From: Longimicrobiales bacterium | GTDB taxonomy: Bacteria > Gemmatimonadota > Gemmatimonadetes > Longimicrobiales > RSA9 | Assembly (NCBI GenBank): GCA_035461765.1 | Contig: DATHUY010000149.1 | Location: forward strand, 1-64,000 | Direction: 5' to 3' | DNA: 64,000 nucleotides | Part shown: piece by piece, positions 1 to 8,092 of the stretch | Numbering within the stretch: position 1 is the stretch's first letter | Layout: every line of letters begins with the position of its first letter | The notes under the pieces: model-generated | The model's database searches: none | What the model was told of the DNA's origin: nothing | Seen by the model: only the letters and a program-made list of their open reading frames with translations | Program-made: the position numbers and the translations under genes

Positions 1-2
1 CA

Positions 3-1565
3 GCTGCAGCGATTCTGGCAATGCCCGCACGGGCGCAGGATCATCCGCATCCTGCGGGCGACGAGGCGAAGCTGGGCAAGGTGGAGTTCCCCGTGTCGTG
101 TTCGGATGCGGTGCGGCCGCAGTTCGAGAGAGCGGTCGCCATGCTGCACTCGTTCTGGTTCGAGTCAGCCAGGGCGGCGTTCACGTCGATCATCGATGCG
201 GAGCCCGCGTGCGCCATGGCCCACTGGGGTGTCGCAATGACGATGCTGGGCAATCCAATGACCCGTGCGACGCCGTCGGCCGCTGCACTGGAGGAAGGAG
301 CCGCGGCATCGGCACGCGCCCTCGAGCTGGGAAAGGCCGCCTCGCACCGTGAGCAGATGTACATCGACGCGGTCGCCGCCTACTACGCGGATTACCGGAC
401 GCGCGACCACATGGCGCGCATGGCATCGCTCGAGCAGGCATTCGCGGCGCTGCACGATGCGCATCCGGAAGACATGGAGGCGGCGATCTTTCACGCGCGG
501 ACCGTGGTGGCCAATGCATCGCCATCGGACAGCACGTTTGCTGCGCAGCTGCGCGGCGCCGCCATCATGCAGCCGCTGTTCGACGAGCATCCGGATCACC
601 CGGGTCTCGCGCATTACCTGATTCACGCCTACGACTCGCCGCGGCTGGCGGAGCGCGCCACGAAGGCGGCGTTCGCATACGCCGACATTGCACCGGCCGC
701 CCCGCACGCCCTGCACATGCCGTCGCACATATTCACGCGGCTGGGATACTGGGACGAATCGATCGAGACGAACATGCGATCCGCGCGCGCGGAGCCGGAC
801 TCCAATGCAGCCGTGCACCCGCTCGACTACATGGTGTACGCCTACCTCCAGCAGGGCCGTGACGGCGACGCCCGCCGCGTCGTCGAGCGCGTGGTGCGGA
901 TCGACGACAGCTATTACGGCGGCCTGCTCGGCTACAATTTCACGGCCATGCCCGCCCGCTTCGCGCTGGAGCGCGGCGCGTGGTCGGACGCAGCAGCGCT
1001 CCAGCTCCCCGTCGGTGCGATGCCGTTCGTCCAGGCCGTCACGCGCTTCGCGCGCGCCATTGGCGCGGCGCGCAGCGGAAACGCCGCAGCGGCCCGTGAC
1101 GAGGTCAATGAGCTCGCGCGTCTGAAGGCGCAGCTCGACACCGCCGGCGACGCATACTGGTCCACCGTCGTGGAAGCACAGCGGCTCGCGGGCGCCGCCT
1201 GGGTCGCACGCGCCTCCGGCGATGACGCGACGGCCGTGCGGCTCGCCCGCCAGGCCGCCGATCTCGAGGAAACCGTCGAGAAGCATCCGGTGACGCCCGG
1301 ACCGCTGCTGCCCGCGCGCGAGCTCGAGGGCGACCTGCTGCTGGAGCTGGGCCGGCCGGCCGATGCGCTCGCCGCCTACACGCGCACGCTCGAGCGCGAG
1401 CCGCGGCGCGCCCGGGCGCTCTTTGGCGCCGCCCGTGCGGCCGAGCAGGCTGGTGAGACAGCGACCGCCACGGCGCGCTACCGCGAGATCATGGAGCTGA
1501 TGAGCGCCGGTGAGGCGACACGCCCGGAGCTGGTCGCGGCGCGGCGCTACCTGGGAAACAGGTAG
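3..1565 (+). CDS. Secreted tetratricopeptide-repeat protein, 5' end missing
   Basis: The frame is open from the left edge, and the in-frame codons before the first ATG (position 21) read AAAILAMPARAQDH. This is the end of a signal peptide with an ARA-QD cleavage site, so the true start lies upstream of the window. The mature part is alanine-rich and helical, with TPR-like repeats throughout. Examples are the segment near residues 38-60 after ATG 21 (FERAVAMLHSFWFESA), the HALHMPSHIFTRLGYWDESI segment, and a C-terminal TPR with LGRPADALAAYTRTL. Conserved His clusters (LAHYLIHAYD, HMPSHIF) recall secreted TPR proteins of environmental bacteria, whose function I do not know. It is probably periplasmic and used for protein-protein contacts. 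The stop is followed after 89 bases by the M14 peptidase, so co-transcription is possible. Confidence 0.85.
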   Translation, partial: AAAILAMPARAQDHPHPAGDEAKLGKVEFPVSCSDAVRPQFERAVAMLHSFWFESARAAFTSIIDAEPACAMAHWGVAMTMLGNPMTRATPSAAALEEGAAASARALELGKAASHREQMYIDAVAAYYADYRTRDHMARMASLEQAFAALHDAHPEDMEAAIFHARTVVANASPSDSTFAAQLRGAAIMQPLFDEHPDHPGLAHYLIHAYDSPRLAERATKAAFAYADIAPAAPHALHMPSHIFTRLGYWDESIETNMRSARAEPDSNAAVHPLDYMVYAYLQQGRDGDARRVVERVVRIDDSYYGGLLGYNFTAMPARFALERGAWSDAAALQLPVGAMPFVQAVTRFARAIGAARSGNAAAARDEVNELARLKAQLDTAGDAYWSTVVEAQRLAGAAWVARASGDDATAVRLARQAADLEETVEKHPVTPGPLLPARELEGDLLLELGRPADALAAYTRTLEREPRRARALFGAARAAEQAGETATATARYREIMELMSAGEATRPELVAARRYLGNR

Positions 1566-1654
1566 ACGAAATCGGGAGCGGCCGCTTGCTCGCGCGCGCA
1601 CGGCGGCCGTATCCTACCCGCGCACCCCAAAGATCCGAAACCAAGGAGACATCC

Positions 1655-4588
1655 ATGCTGAACCGCCGCTTCGGCCGGTCGGCGCGTGCATTCGTTACAC
1701 TGTGCGCAGTGCTGTGCGCGAGTGCGGACGTTCTGTACGCGCAGCAGCAGGTGGACGAGGAGTACACGGCGCAGATCCGGCGCTTCACCACGGAGCCGTT
1801 CTTCCTCACGCCGCTGATCGACCACCTGCCTGCCTCGAGCACGGTGCCGACACCGCTCGATGCGAACGGCTACATCGCGGGCGCGGCGGAGCAGCTCACG
1901 TATCCGGAGGACATTGCCGAATACATGCGTGCGGTGGCCGCCGCGTCGCCGCGCGTTCGCGTGTTCAGCATGGGCCAGAGCGAAGAAGGTCGCGAGATGA
2001 TCCTCGTCGCGATCTCGGACGAGCAGACCATCGCGCAGCTCGACACCTACAAGGACATGCTCGCGCGGCTCGGCGATCCGCGGCGCACGTCCGAGGAGGA
2101 GGCCGCGCGCCTCATACCGCAGGCAAAGCCGATCTACTGGGCGACGGGCGCGATACACGCGCCGGAGACCGGCTCGCCCGAAATGCTGATGGAGCTGGTC
2201 TACCGGCTCGCGGTAGACGAGTCGGAGCACATCCGCGCGATCCGCGACAATGTGATCGTGCTCGTGACGCCGGTGATCGAGGTGGACGGCCGCGCCAAGG
2301 TAGTGGACATCCACATGGCGCCCCGCAAGGATCCGGACGGCACCTACCCCACGCGCCCGCTCTACTGGGGCAAGTATGTGGCGCACGACAACAACCGCGA
2401 CGGCATGTCTCTGTCGCTGAAGCTGTCGGAGCACGTCGTGCGGACGTTCCTCGAGTACAACCCGACGGTGTTCCACGACCTGCACGAGTCGGCGACGTAC
2501 CTCTACACGTCCACCGGTCGCGGACCCTACAACGCCTGGATCGACCCGATCCTCGTCAGCGAGTGGAACCGGCTGGCATTCAAGGAAGTCAAGGACCTGA
2601 CGGCGCACGGCGTGCCCGGCATCTACACGTTCGATTTCTATGACGGCTGGGCGCCGAACTACATGTTCTGGGTCGCGAACATGCGCAACTCCATCGGCCG
2701 GTTCTATGAGACGCAGGGCTCGCGCAACGCCTCCAACTACATCGTGAACGGCAACGTGGATCGGCAGTGGCACCGGCCGAGCACACCTCTGCCGCAGGCT
2801 GTATGGTCCATCCGCAACAACGTGAATCTGCAGCAGAGCGCGCTGCTGATCGCGCTCCGGGAGGTCGCGGACAACCGCGAGGAGTTCCTGAGCAACTACT
2901 ACCTGAAGGCGCAGCGCAGCGTCGCGAAGGCGCGCGCCGAGGGCCCGGCCGCATACGTGTTCCCTGCTGCCGATCCGCGACCCGGCCAGCAGGCGCAGCT
3001 GCTCGACCTGCTCCAGCGCCACGGCGCCGAGGTGCACCGCACGACCGCGCCGGCCACGATCGGCGAGCAGACGTTCGGCGCGGGCAGCTACGTGGTTCGC
3101 ATGGACCAGCCGTTCTCGCGCGCCGTGGACATGATGCTCGACAGGCAGTACTACAATCCCGACGACCCGCGGCCGTACGATGACACGGGCTGGACGTTCG
3201 GCCCGCTCTACAACGCCGAGACCGTACGCGTGGAGGATGTCGCGATCCTGGACGCACCCATGCAGGTCGTCACGGAAGGTGTCCGGCCGGCCGGTGCAGT
3301 CGAGAATGCGAGCGGCGCGCGCGCGTTCATCATCAATTACAACGCCGACAACAATCTTGCATCGTTCCGGTTCCGTCATCGCAACCTGCGCATGCAGGCG
3401 GCACAGACCTCGTTCGACGCGGCCGGCCGGACGTTCAACGCGGGAACGTTCATCATCCCGACGTCCGGCAATCCGGGCAATCTCGCGCAGCTGTTGAATG
3501 ATGCCGCGCAGGAGTTCGGGTTCACGGCAGTCGGCGTGAGCGCCGCTCCCTCCGTTGCGACGCACGCGGTCGCGGCGCCGCGCATCGCGGTCATGCACAC
3601 GTGGCAGACGACGCAGACGGAAGGCTGGATGCGGCTGGCACTGGATCAGTACGGCATCCCGTTCAACTACATCTCCGTGCACGAGGCCCGCGACAATCCG
3701 CGCCTGCGCGAGCGCTATGATGTGATCCTGTTCGGGCCCTCATCGAACGATCCGCTTCAGGTGGTGAGCGGCCTCTCGGGCGACAGCCCGATGCCGTGGA
3801 AGAAGACGGACGTCACACCGAACCTGGGCCGGCAGGACTCGACCGACGACATGCGCGGCGGGCTCGAGCTGCAGGGTGTGCTGAACCTGCAGCGCTTCGT
3901 GGAACAGGGCGGCACTCTGGTCACCATCACGAACAGCAGCATGCTCCCCATTCACTTCGGCATGGCAGGCGGCGTGCGCGTGGCGGACACGCCCAACCTG
4001 TGGGCGCCGGGCGGTGTGTTCCGCACGGCAACGGCCGATTCGGCCAGCCCGCTCCTGTACGGCTACGGCGAGACGCTCGGCGTCTATTTCAATCGCGGCC
4101 CGGTGTTCGCGGACGGACAGCGGAACCCGGCCATCGCCCGCGCGAACGATGAGCCCGATGGCAGCACGACGGACCGGCGCTCCGGTCGCGGCGGCATCGA
4201 TGAGGACGATATCGTACAGGGACGGCCGCGTGACATGGGGCGCCAGGCAGTAGATGAGTTCCGGCGCGCGCAGGGCGAGGAGGAGCAGCAGGGGTTCGGT
4301 GGCCGCGGCGGCAGTCAGGCCGCGTCACAGGCGCGCACAGTCCTGCGCTTCGCGAGCGATCCGAAGGAGCTTCTGATCAGCGGTGGCCTCACGAATGGCG
4401 CGGAGCTGGCTCATGCGCCTGCCCTCGTCGATGTTCCGCTCGGCAGCGGCCACATCGTCATGTTCAGCTTCAATCCGTTCTGGCGCAGCGAGACGCTGGG
4501 CTCCTATGCCCTGGTCTTCAACGCCCTGCTGCATCACGGCAACCTGAATGCGGGCACGCGGTCCGCGGCGACCGCCGACCAGAACTGA
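1655..4588 (+). CDS. Secreted M14-family zinc carboxypeptidase with C-terminal amidotransferase-like domain
   Basis: This 977-residue exported metallopeptidase is predicted to hydrolyse peptides in the periplasm or outside the cell. I chose ATG 1655 because AAGGAG lies 7 bases upstream and it starts a clear signal peptide (hydrophobic core at 12-24, cleavage near YAQ-QQ); a start at 1586 would bury this. The M14 zinc site is visible: H168-x-x-E171 in GAIHAPE, and a second His in FHDLHES (H274/H277). The NNRDG segment at 246-250 resembles the family's substrate-binding loop. Residues past about 580 form a second domain. From about 650 (IAVMHTWQTTQTEGWMRLAL) it resembles the class I glutamine-amidotransferase-like fold often attached to large M14 proteins in this kind of genome, without an obvious catalytic Cys. 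The metallopeptidase call is firm; the substrate is unknown. Confidence 0.88.
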   Translation: MLNRRFGRSARAFVTLCAVLCASADVLYAQQQVDEEYTAQIRRFTTEPFFLTPLIDHLPASSTVPTPLDANGYIAGAAEQLTYPEDIAEYMRAVAAASPRVRVFSMGQSEEGREMILVAISDEQTIAQLDTYKDMLARLGDPRRTSEEEAARLIPQAKPIYWATGAIHAPETGSPEMLMELVYRLAVDESEHIRAIRDNVIVLVTPVIEVDGRAKVVDIHMAPRKDPDGTYPTRPLYWGKYVAHDNNRDGMSLSLKLSEHVVRTFLEYNPTVFHDLHESATYLYTSTGRGPYNAWIDPILVSEWNRLAFKEVKDLTAHGVPGIYTFDFYDGWAPNYMFWVANMRNSIGRFYETQGSRNASNYIVNGNVDRQWHRPSTPLPQAVWSIRNNVNLQQSALLIALREVADNREEFLSNYYLKAQRSVAKARAEGPAAYVFPAADPRPGQQAQLLDLLQRHGAEVHRTTAPATIGEQTFGAGSYVVRMDQPFSRAVDMMLDRQYYNPDDPRPYDDTGWTFGPLYNAETVRVEDVAILDAPMQVVTEGVRPAGAVENASGARAFIINYNADNNLASFRFRHRNLRMQAAQTSFDAAGRTFNAGTFIIPTSGNPGNLAQLLNDAAQEFGFTAVGVSAAPSVATHAVAAPRIAVMHTWQTTQTEGWMRLALDQYGIPFNYISVHEARDNPRLRERYDVILFGPSSNDPLQVVSGLSGDSPMPWKKTDVTPNLGRQDSTDDMRGGLELQGVLNLQRFVEQGGTLVTITNSSMLPIHFGMAGGVRVADTPNLWAPGGVFRTATADSASPLLYGYGETLGVYFNRGPVFADGQRNPAIARANDEPDGSTTDRRSGRGGIDEDDIVQGRPRDMGRQAVDEFRRAQGEEEQQGFGGRGGSQAASQARTVLRFASDPKELLISGGLTNGAELAHAPALVDVPLGSGHIVMFSFNPFWRSETLGSYALVFNALLHHGNLNAGTRSAATADQN

Positions 4589-4609
4589 GCGGACTATCAC
4601 ACGACAATG

Positions 4610-4640
4610 AGGGGGAGAGCGCTCGGAGCGTTCTCCCCCT
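4610..4640. terminator. Bidirectional hairpin terminator
   Basis: The arms 4610-4622 and 4628-4640 form a 13-bp stem with one G-U pair and a 5-nt loop. It lies between the convergent M14 and Lrp genes. The stem starts with an A-G5 tract and ends with C5-T, so it can act in both directions, although neither side has a long U tract. Confidence 0.7.
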
Positions 4641-4691
4641 CTTCACATCTGCCACGCCATCCGCGTCACAGTGCTGTGACGCGCGCCGGAT

Positions 4692-5162
4692 TCAACCGCT
4701 GCCGTTCGCGCTCGCCATGGGGAGATCATCGCGGTCCTTCACGGTCTTCACGACGATGGTCGTGCGCGTGGATGCGATGGAGCGGATCGGCTGGAGGCGG
4801 TGCTCGAGCAGCTCGGCCAGGTGGTCCGTGTCACGCACCCGCGCCTTCACGATGAAGCAGTCCTCGCCGACGACGCGATGGACCTCCAGCACCTCGGGCA
4901 GCTCGGCGATCAGGCCGGCCGTATCGACCGAGGACGCGTTGTCCCGCGTCTGAACCATGATGAACGCGACCAGGCCGTAGCCGAGCGCCTTGGCGTTGAG
5001 GCGGGCGGTGTATCCCTGGATGAGACCGCTCTCCTCCAGTTTGCGGACGCGCTGGAAAATGGCGGACGGCGCCATGCCCACGCGCCGCGCAATCTCGGCG
5101 TTCGACGTGCGCGCGTTCTGCTGAAGCGCGTCGAGTATGGTACGATCGACTTCGTCGATCAT
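4692..5162 (-). CDS. Lrp/AsnC-family transcriptional regulator
   Basis: This 156-residue protein has the usual family length (about 150-160). The N-terminal winged HTH starts MIDEVDRTILDALQQNART, with the recognition helix around NAEIARRVGMAPSAIFQRVR (residues 21-40). From about residue 62 comes the RAM ligand-binding and oligomerisation domain (YGLVAFIMVQTRDN, then EVLEVHRVVGEDCFIVKARV). Such proteins bind DNA as dimers or octamers and often sense amino acids. The target cannot be read here. It lies downstream of recQ on the same strand but has its own probable promoter (5197-5226), so autoregulation is likely. The peptidase next door is convergent, so any link to peptide use is only suggestive. 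Confidence 0.93.
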   Translation of the reverse strand: MIDEVDRTILDALQQNARTSNAEIARRVGMAPSAIFQRVRKLEESGLIQGYTARLNAKALGYGLVAFIMVQTRDNASSVDTAGLIAELPEVLEVHRVVGEDCFIVKARVRDTDHLAELLEHRLQPIRSIASTRTTIVVKTVKDRDDLPMASANGSG

Positions 5163-5196
5163 GACACGGCCTCGTTTCTCATGTTGATCCTCGCGC

Positions 5197-5226
5197 AGAA
5201 TAGGCGCGATACCCTCCGTCTGGCAA
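5197..5226 (-). promoter_or_regulatory. Probable sigma70-type promoter of the Lrp gene
   Basis: On the minus strand, TTGCCA (5226-5221) is followed by an 18-bp spacer and TATTCT (5202-5197). It lies between the recQ stop and the Lrp start, predicting a leader of about 28 nt. Five of six bases match the -35 consensus and four of six the -10. Confidence 0.5.
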
Positions 5227-5234
5227 GCGTCGCA

Positions 5235-6731
5235 TCAGGGATTGGCGCCGCCGTGGATGTCGGTGTCGTTGTCGCAGTGGCCACAGCGGTATTCAGCGCC
5301 CGGGTCGTCGCCGAAGTAGGCCAGGATCTGGCGCGTTCGGCACTGCGCCGTACGGCAGTAGCGCACCATGGCCTCCAGCTTCGCCCGATCGGCCTGCCGG
5401 CGTGATTCGTAGTCCAGCAGCTGGTCGTGCAGCGGGACCGTGGTGACATCCGGAATGAGCCGTTCCCAGGCGCCGCCGCGATATTCGCGCACGGCCCCGA
5501 AGCGCTTCATGAGCGTGAGCACGATGCGCGCCTTGCGGCGCGCGACGTCCGCGCGCTTCGCAATGTCGTTCAGCGCCATCCGATCGCCGTCATCGATGCC
5601 ATTCACCACGCGCGCTACGTTCAGCGCTTCGCCATCATCCGGGTACTTGCCACCCAGGAAGTAGCCCTGAATCGCGCGATCCTCCTCGCGGTAGAGGATG
5701 GTGCAGCGGGCGTTGCCGCCATCGCGCCCCGCCCGACCCGCCTCCTGGTAGTATGCCTCCAGCGAGCCGGGCAGGTGATAATGGATGATGAATCGGATGT
5801 CCTGCTTGTCGATGCCGAGGCCGAACGCGTTCGTGGCAATCACCGCCTTCACGCCATCCGCCATGAACATCTCCTGCGCCTCGTGCCGCTCCTTCGAGTG
5901 CATCTTCCCGTGATACATCGCCACCGGCCACCGCTGCGACAGCTCGTCGTACAGCCGCTTCGCTTCCTTCACCGTGGCGACGTATATGATGCCCGTGCCA
6001 TCCGTCTCGCCGAGCAGCTTCTCCAGTGCCGCGTCCTTCAGCGCCTGGTTGACCGTGCGCTGCACTTCCAGCAGCAGGTTCGGGCGGATCAGCTCTCCGA
6101 TACGGCGGAACGGCTCCCGCATCCGCAGCTGACTGATGATGTCATCCTGCACATCCGGTCCGGCGGTCGCGGTGAGTGCCACGATCGGCGGCCGGTCCAG
6201 CCGGTCCGCGATCGCGCCCAGCATCATGTAGTCCGGACGGAAATCATGACCCCAGTGGCTGATGCAGTGCGCTTCATCAACCACGAACAGCGCCACGCGG
6301 CGCTCCAGCAGCGTCTCGAAGAACTCCCGGTCGCGGAACCGCTCCGGCGTCACATAGAGAATATCGCCCGCCCCCGCCGCAACCGCCTCCTCGGCCTCGC
6401 GCTGCTCGCGCGCCGTGAGCCCGGAGTTGATGGTCAGGGCGTCCACCCCCAGCTCCTCCAGCTTGTCCGTCTGGTCCTTCATCAGCGCGATCAGCGGCGA
6501 TACCACCACGGTCAGGCCGTCCAGCAGCAGCGCCGGGAGCTGGAAGATCAGGGATTTGCCGGCACCCGTAGGCATCACCGCCAGCGTATCCCGCCCGTCG
6601 AGGATCGCCCGGATGATGTCTTCCTGGCCCGGCCGGAATTCGTCGAAACCGAACCGCTCCCGCAGCGTGGCCAGGAGGGTATCCCGGCTGGCGCCGTGGG
6701 GGCGACGGCGCACGGTCGTCGCATCACTCAT
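5235..6731 (-). CDS. recQ: Short RecQ-type ATP-dependent DNA helicase
   Basis: The 498-residue superfamily 2 helicase is predicted to unwind DNA 3' to 5' in recombination and repair. The RecQ core is complete: motif 0 (FRPGQEDII, 32-40), Walker A (PTGAGKS, 54-60), DEAH box (152-155) and the following HCISHWGHDFRPDY signature. Motif IV-VI elements include the Arg finger in QEAGRAGRDG. A zinc-binding remnant is near the C-terminus, with Cys in RYCRTAQCRTRQ and YRCGHCDN. The protein ends there: there is no RQC winged helix of normal size and no HRDC domain, whereas E. coli RecQ is about 610 residues. This is the short bacterial RecQ-like type, not an obvious truncation, since the zinc cysteines are intact. 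It is transcribed towards the Lrp gene. Confidence 0.92.
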   Translation of the reverse strand: MSDATTVRRRPHGASRDTLLATLRERFGFDEFRPGQEDIIRAILDGRDTLAVMPTGAGKSLIFQLPALLLDGLTVVVSPLIALMKDQTDKLEELGVDALTINSGLTAREQREAEEAVAAGAGDILYVTPERFRDREFFETLLERRVALFVVDEAHCISHWGHDFRPDYMMLGAIADRLDRPPIVALTATAGPDVQDDIISQLRMREPFRRIGELIRPNLLLEVQRTVNQALKDAALEKLLGETDGTGIIYVATVKEAKRLYDELSQRWPVAMYHGKMHSKERHEAQEMFMADGVKAVIATNAFGLGIDKQDIRFIIHYHLPGSLEAYYQEAGRAGRDGGNARCTILYREEDRAIQGYFLGGKYPDDGEALNVARVVNGIDDGDRMALNDIAKRADVARRKARIVLTLMKRFGAVREYRGGAWERLIPDVTTVPLHDQLLDYESRRQADRAKLEAMVRYCRTAQCRTRQILAYFGDDPGAEYRCGHCDNDTDIHGGANP

Positions 6732-6836
6732 GAAGTCGGTGAGCGCAAGGCGCGGACCATACGTTTCCGGGCGCGGCTAAGCCCTGAGTGTGCCGCCTGT
6801 GCGCGCCGGAACGCGTGCGGGAAGCCAGTCCGCGGC

Positions 6837-8024
6837 TCAGCGGCAGCCGGTCAGCGCGAGGGCATTGCCGACGGCGCGTTCGCCCTCGCGGTCCGACGGC
6901 CGGTTCACGACCGTGCCGCCGACGGCCATCGCGGTCGAGCCGCCGCCATCGAGGTTCAGTGCGTCGGACGCGCCGATGCTGAGGAAGAGCCACGTCATCT
7001 CATCGAGCGACATGCCGGCACTCCATTCGGGCTGCCGGCCGTCCACGACCACGAGCAGCAGGCGGTCATCGGGCGTCCAGCCGATCGCGGTGCGCGGGTG
7101 CCGGGCACTCGAGAAGCTGGCATTGACGGTCTGTTCGCCCAGGACCGCCGCGCCGCCGCGCAGCAGCGTCGGGAAACCGCCTACCGCTTCCCGGACGGTG
7201 GAGCGGGCGTCCGGCGGGCCGATGGTGACCTGAAGCGACCAGTGGATCGTATCTCCCGGCACGCGTCGCCGAGCCCACTCACGAGTGTCCTCGCGGGCGT
7301 GGAGGACCACGGTGCCAGTACCGATGGCAGACGGGCCGGCGGCCGAATCCCCCGACACCACGACACCGCGGCCGCCCGACTCGTCGCCCGCGATGACGCG
7401 CAGCATGAGTCTGCGGGCGGCGCTGTCGGCGGGAACGGAGTCACCGATCCAGGTGGTGAAGAGCGTGAGTCCGTCGGTCGTTCCGCGGTTCGCGGACGTG
7501 GCACGCGCGCTCCTGTTCACCTGCGAGACGGCGGCGGTGTCCGACCGCACGCGCGCGTGTCCGCTGATCTGAGCGGTACCGATCCTCCACCCGGCCGGTG
7601 CCGGGGCCGAGCCGGTGATCGCGAATACGGGGCGGTCGCCCGGTCCGATGAGCGTGACCCCACCCGTCACGTGAGCGCCGACCGGCGTCCCGCCCGGCAG
7701 CATGAAGAAGTCGGCATTGACGCCGACGAGCGCGTCACCGGTGAGAGCGGACGTGGTTGCCCGTTCACTCAGGGCGCGGCCGGGCTTGCGCGCTTCCAGC
7801 AGCGGCTCACAGCGACGCGCATCGACCTCGATCACATGAATGGCCCAGGGCCCGCGCGTATCCCGCACGAACGTATGCGTCACGCCGGGCGCGAGCACGC
7901 TGCTCGCGACGCTGTCCGCATCGGCGAACGCCAGCGGCGCCATTGCCCGCGGCAGGGTTGTCGTCGCACATGCAGTGATGGAGAGCATCGCGATGATAGC
8001 CAGCACGCGTACATGGAACGTCAT
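6837..8024 (-). CDS. Phosphodiester glycosidase (NAGPA-domain) lipoprotein
   Basis: The 395-residue protein starts with a signal peptide ending in the lipobox ITAC (Cys about 19), so it is probably a lipid-anchored envelope protein. The C-terminal half carries the hallmarks of the NAGPA/DUF2233 family: RHPRTAIGWTPDDRLLLVVV, GRQPEWSAGMSLDEM, and the signature SDALNLDGGGSTAMAVGG. The N-terminal part supplies GVNADFFMLPGGTPVGAHV, another conserved element. The mammalian relative (uncovering enzyme) removes GlcNAc from phosphodiester-linked glycans; bacterial members act on envelope or exopolysaccharide phosphodiesters. A central stretch (about 130-260) is longer than the minimal domain. It is divergent from the QEGLA gene across a 68-base spacer. 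Family call firm, substrate unknown. Confidence 0.88.
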   Translation of the reverse strand: MTFHVRVLAIIAMLSITACATTTLPRAMAPLAFADADSVASSVLAPGVTHTFVRDTRGPWAIHVIEVDARRCEPLLEARKPGRALSERATTSALTGDALVGVNADFFMLPGGTPVGAHVTGGVTLIGPGDRPVFAITGSAPAPAGWRIGTAQISGHARVRSDTAAVSQVNRSARATSANRGTTDGLTLFTTWIGDSVPADSAARRLMLRVIAGDESGGRGVVVSGDSAAGPSAIGTGTVVLHAREDTREWARRRVPGDTIHWSLQVTIGPPDARSTVREAVGGFPTLLRGGAAVLGEQTVNASFSSARHPRTAIGWTPDDRLLLVVVDGRQPEWSAGMSLDEMTWLFLSIGASDALNLDGGGSTAMAVGGTVVNRPSDREGERAVGNALALTGCR

Positions 8025-8092
8025 GTATGACCTCCCTTCGGCCCCGACCTTGCTACATGGATTCGCACGACTACGACGTCACCAGGAACGAA

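Noticed and set aside
165-1601. 478-codon minus-strand open frame
   Set aside because: Antisense to the TPR gene, composition typical of a shadow frame.
1547-3682. 711-codon open frame on the minus strand opposite the M14 gene
   Set aside because: Arg/Val/His-rich with no domain or SD, and directly antisense to a recognised gene; a normal effect of high GC at third positions.
5427-8030. 867-codon plus-strand open frame opposite recQ and the glycosidase gene
   Set aside because: The opposite strand has complete helicase and NAGPA motifs; this frame has none.
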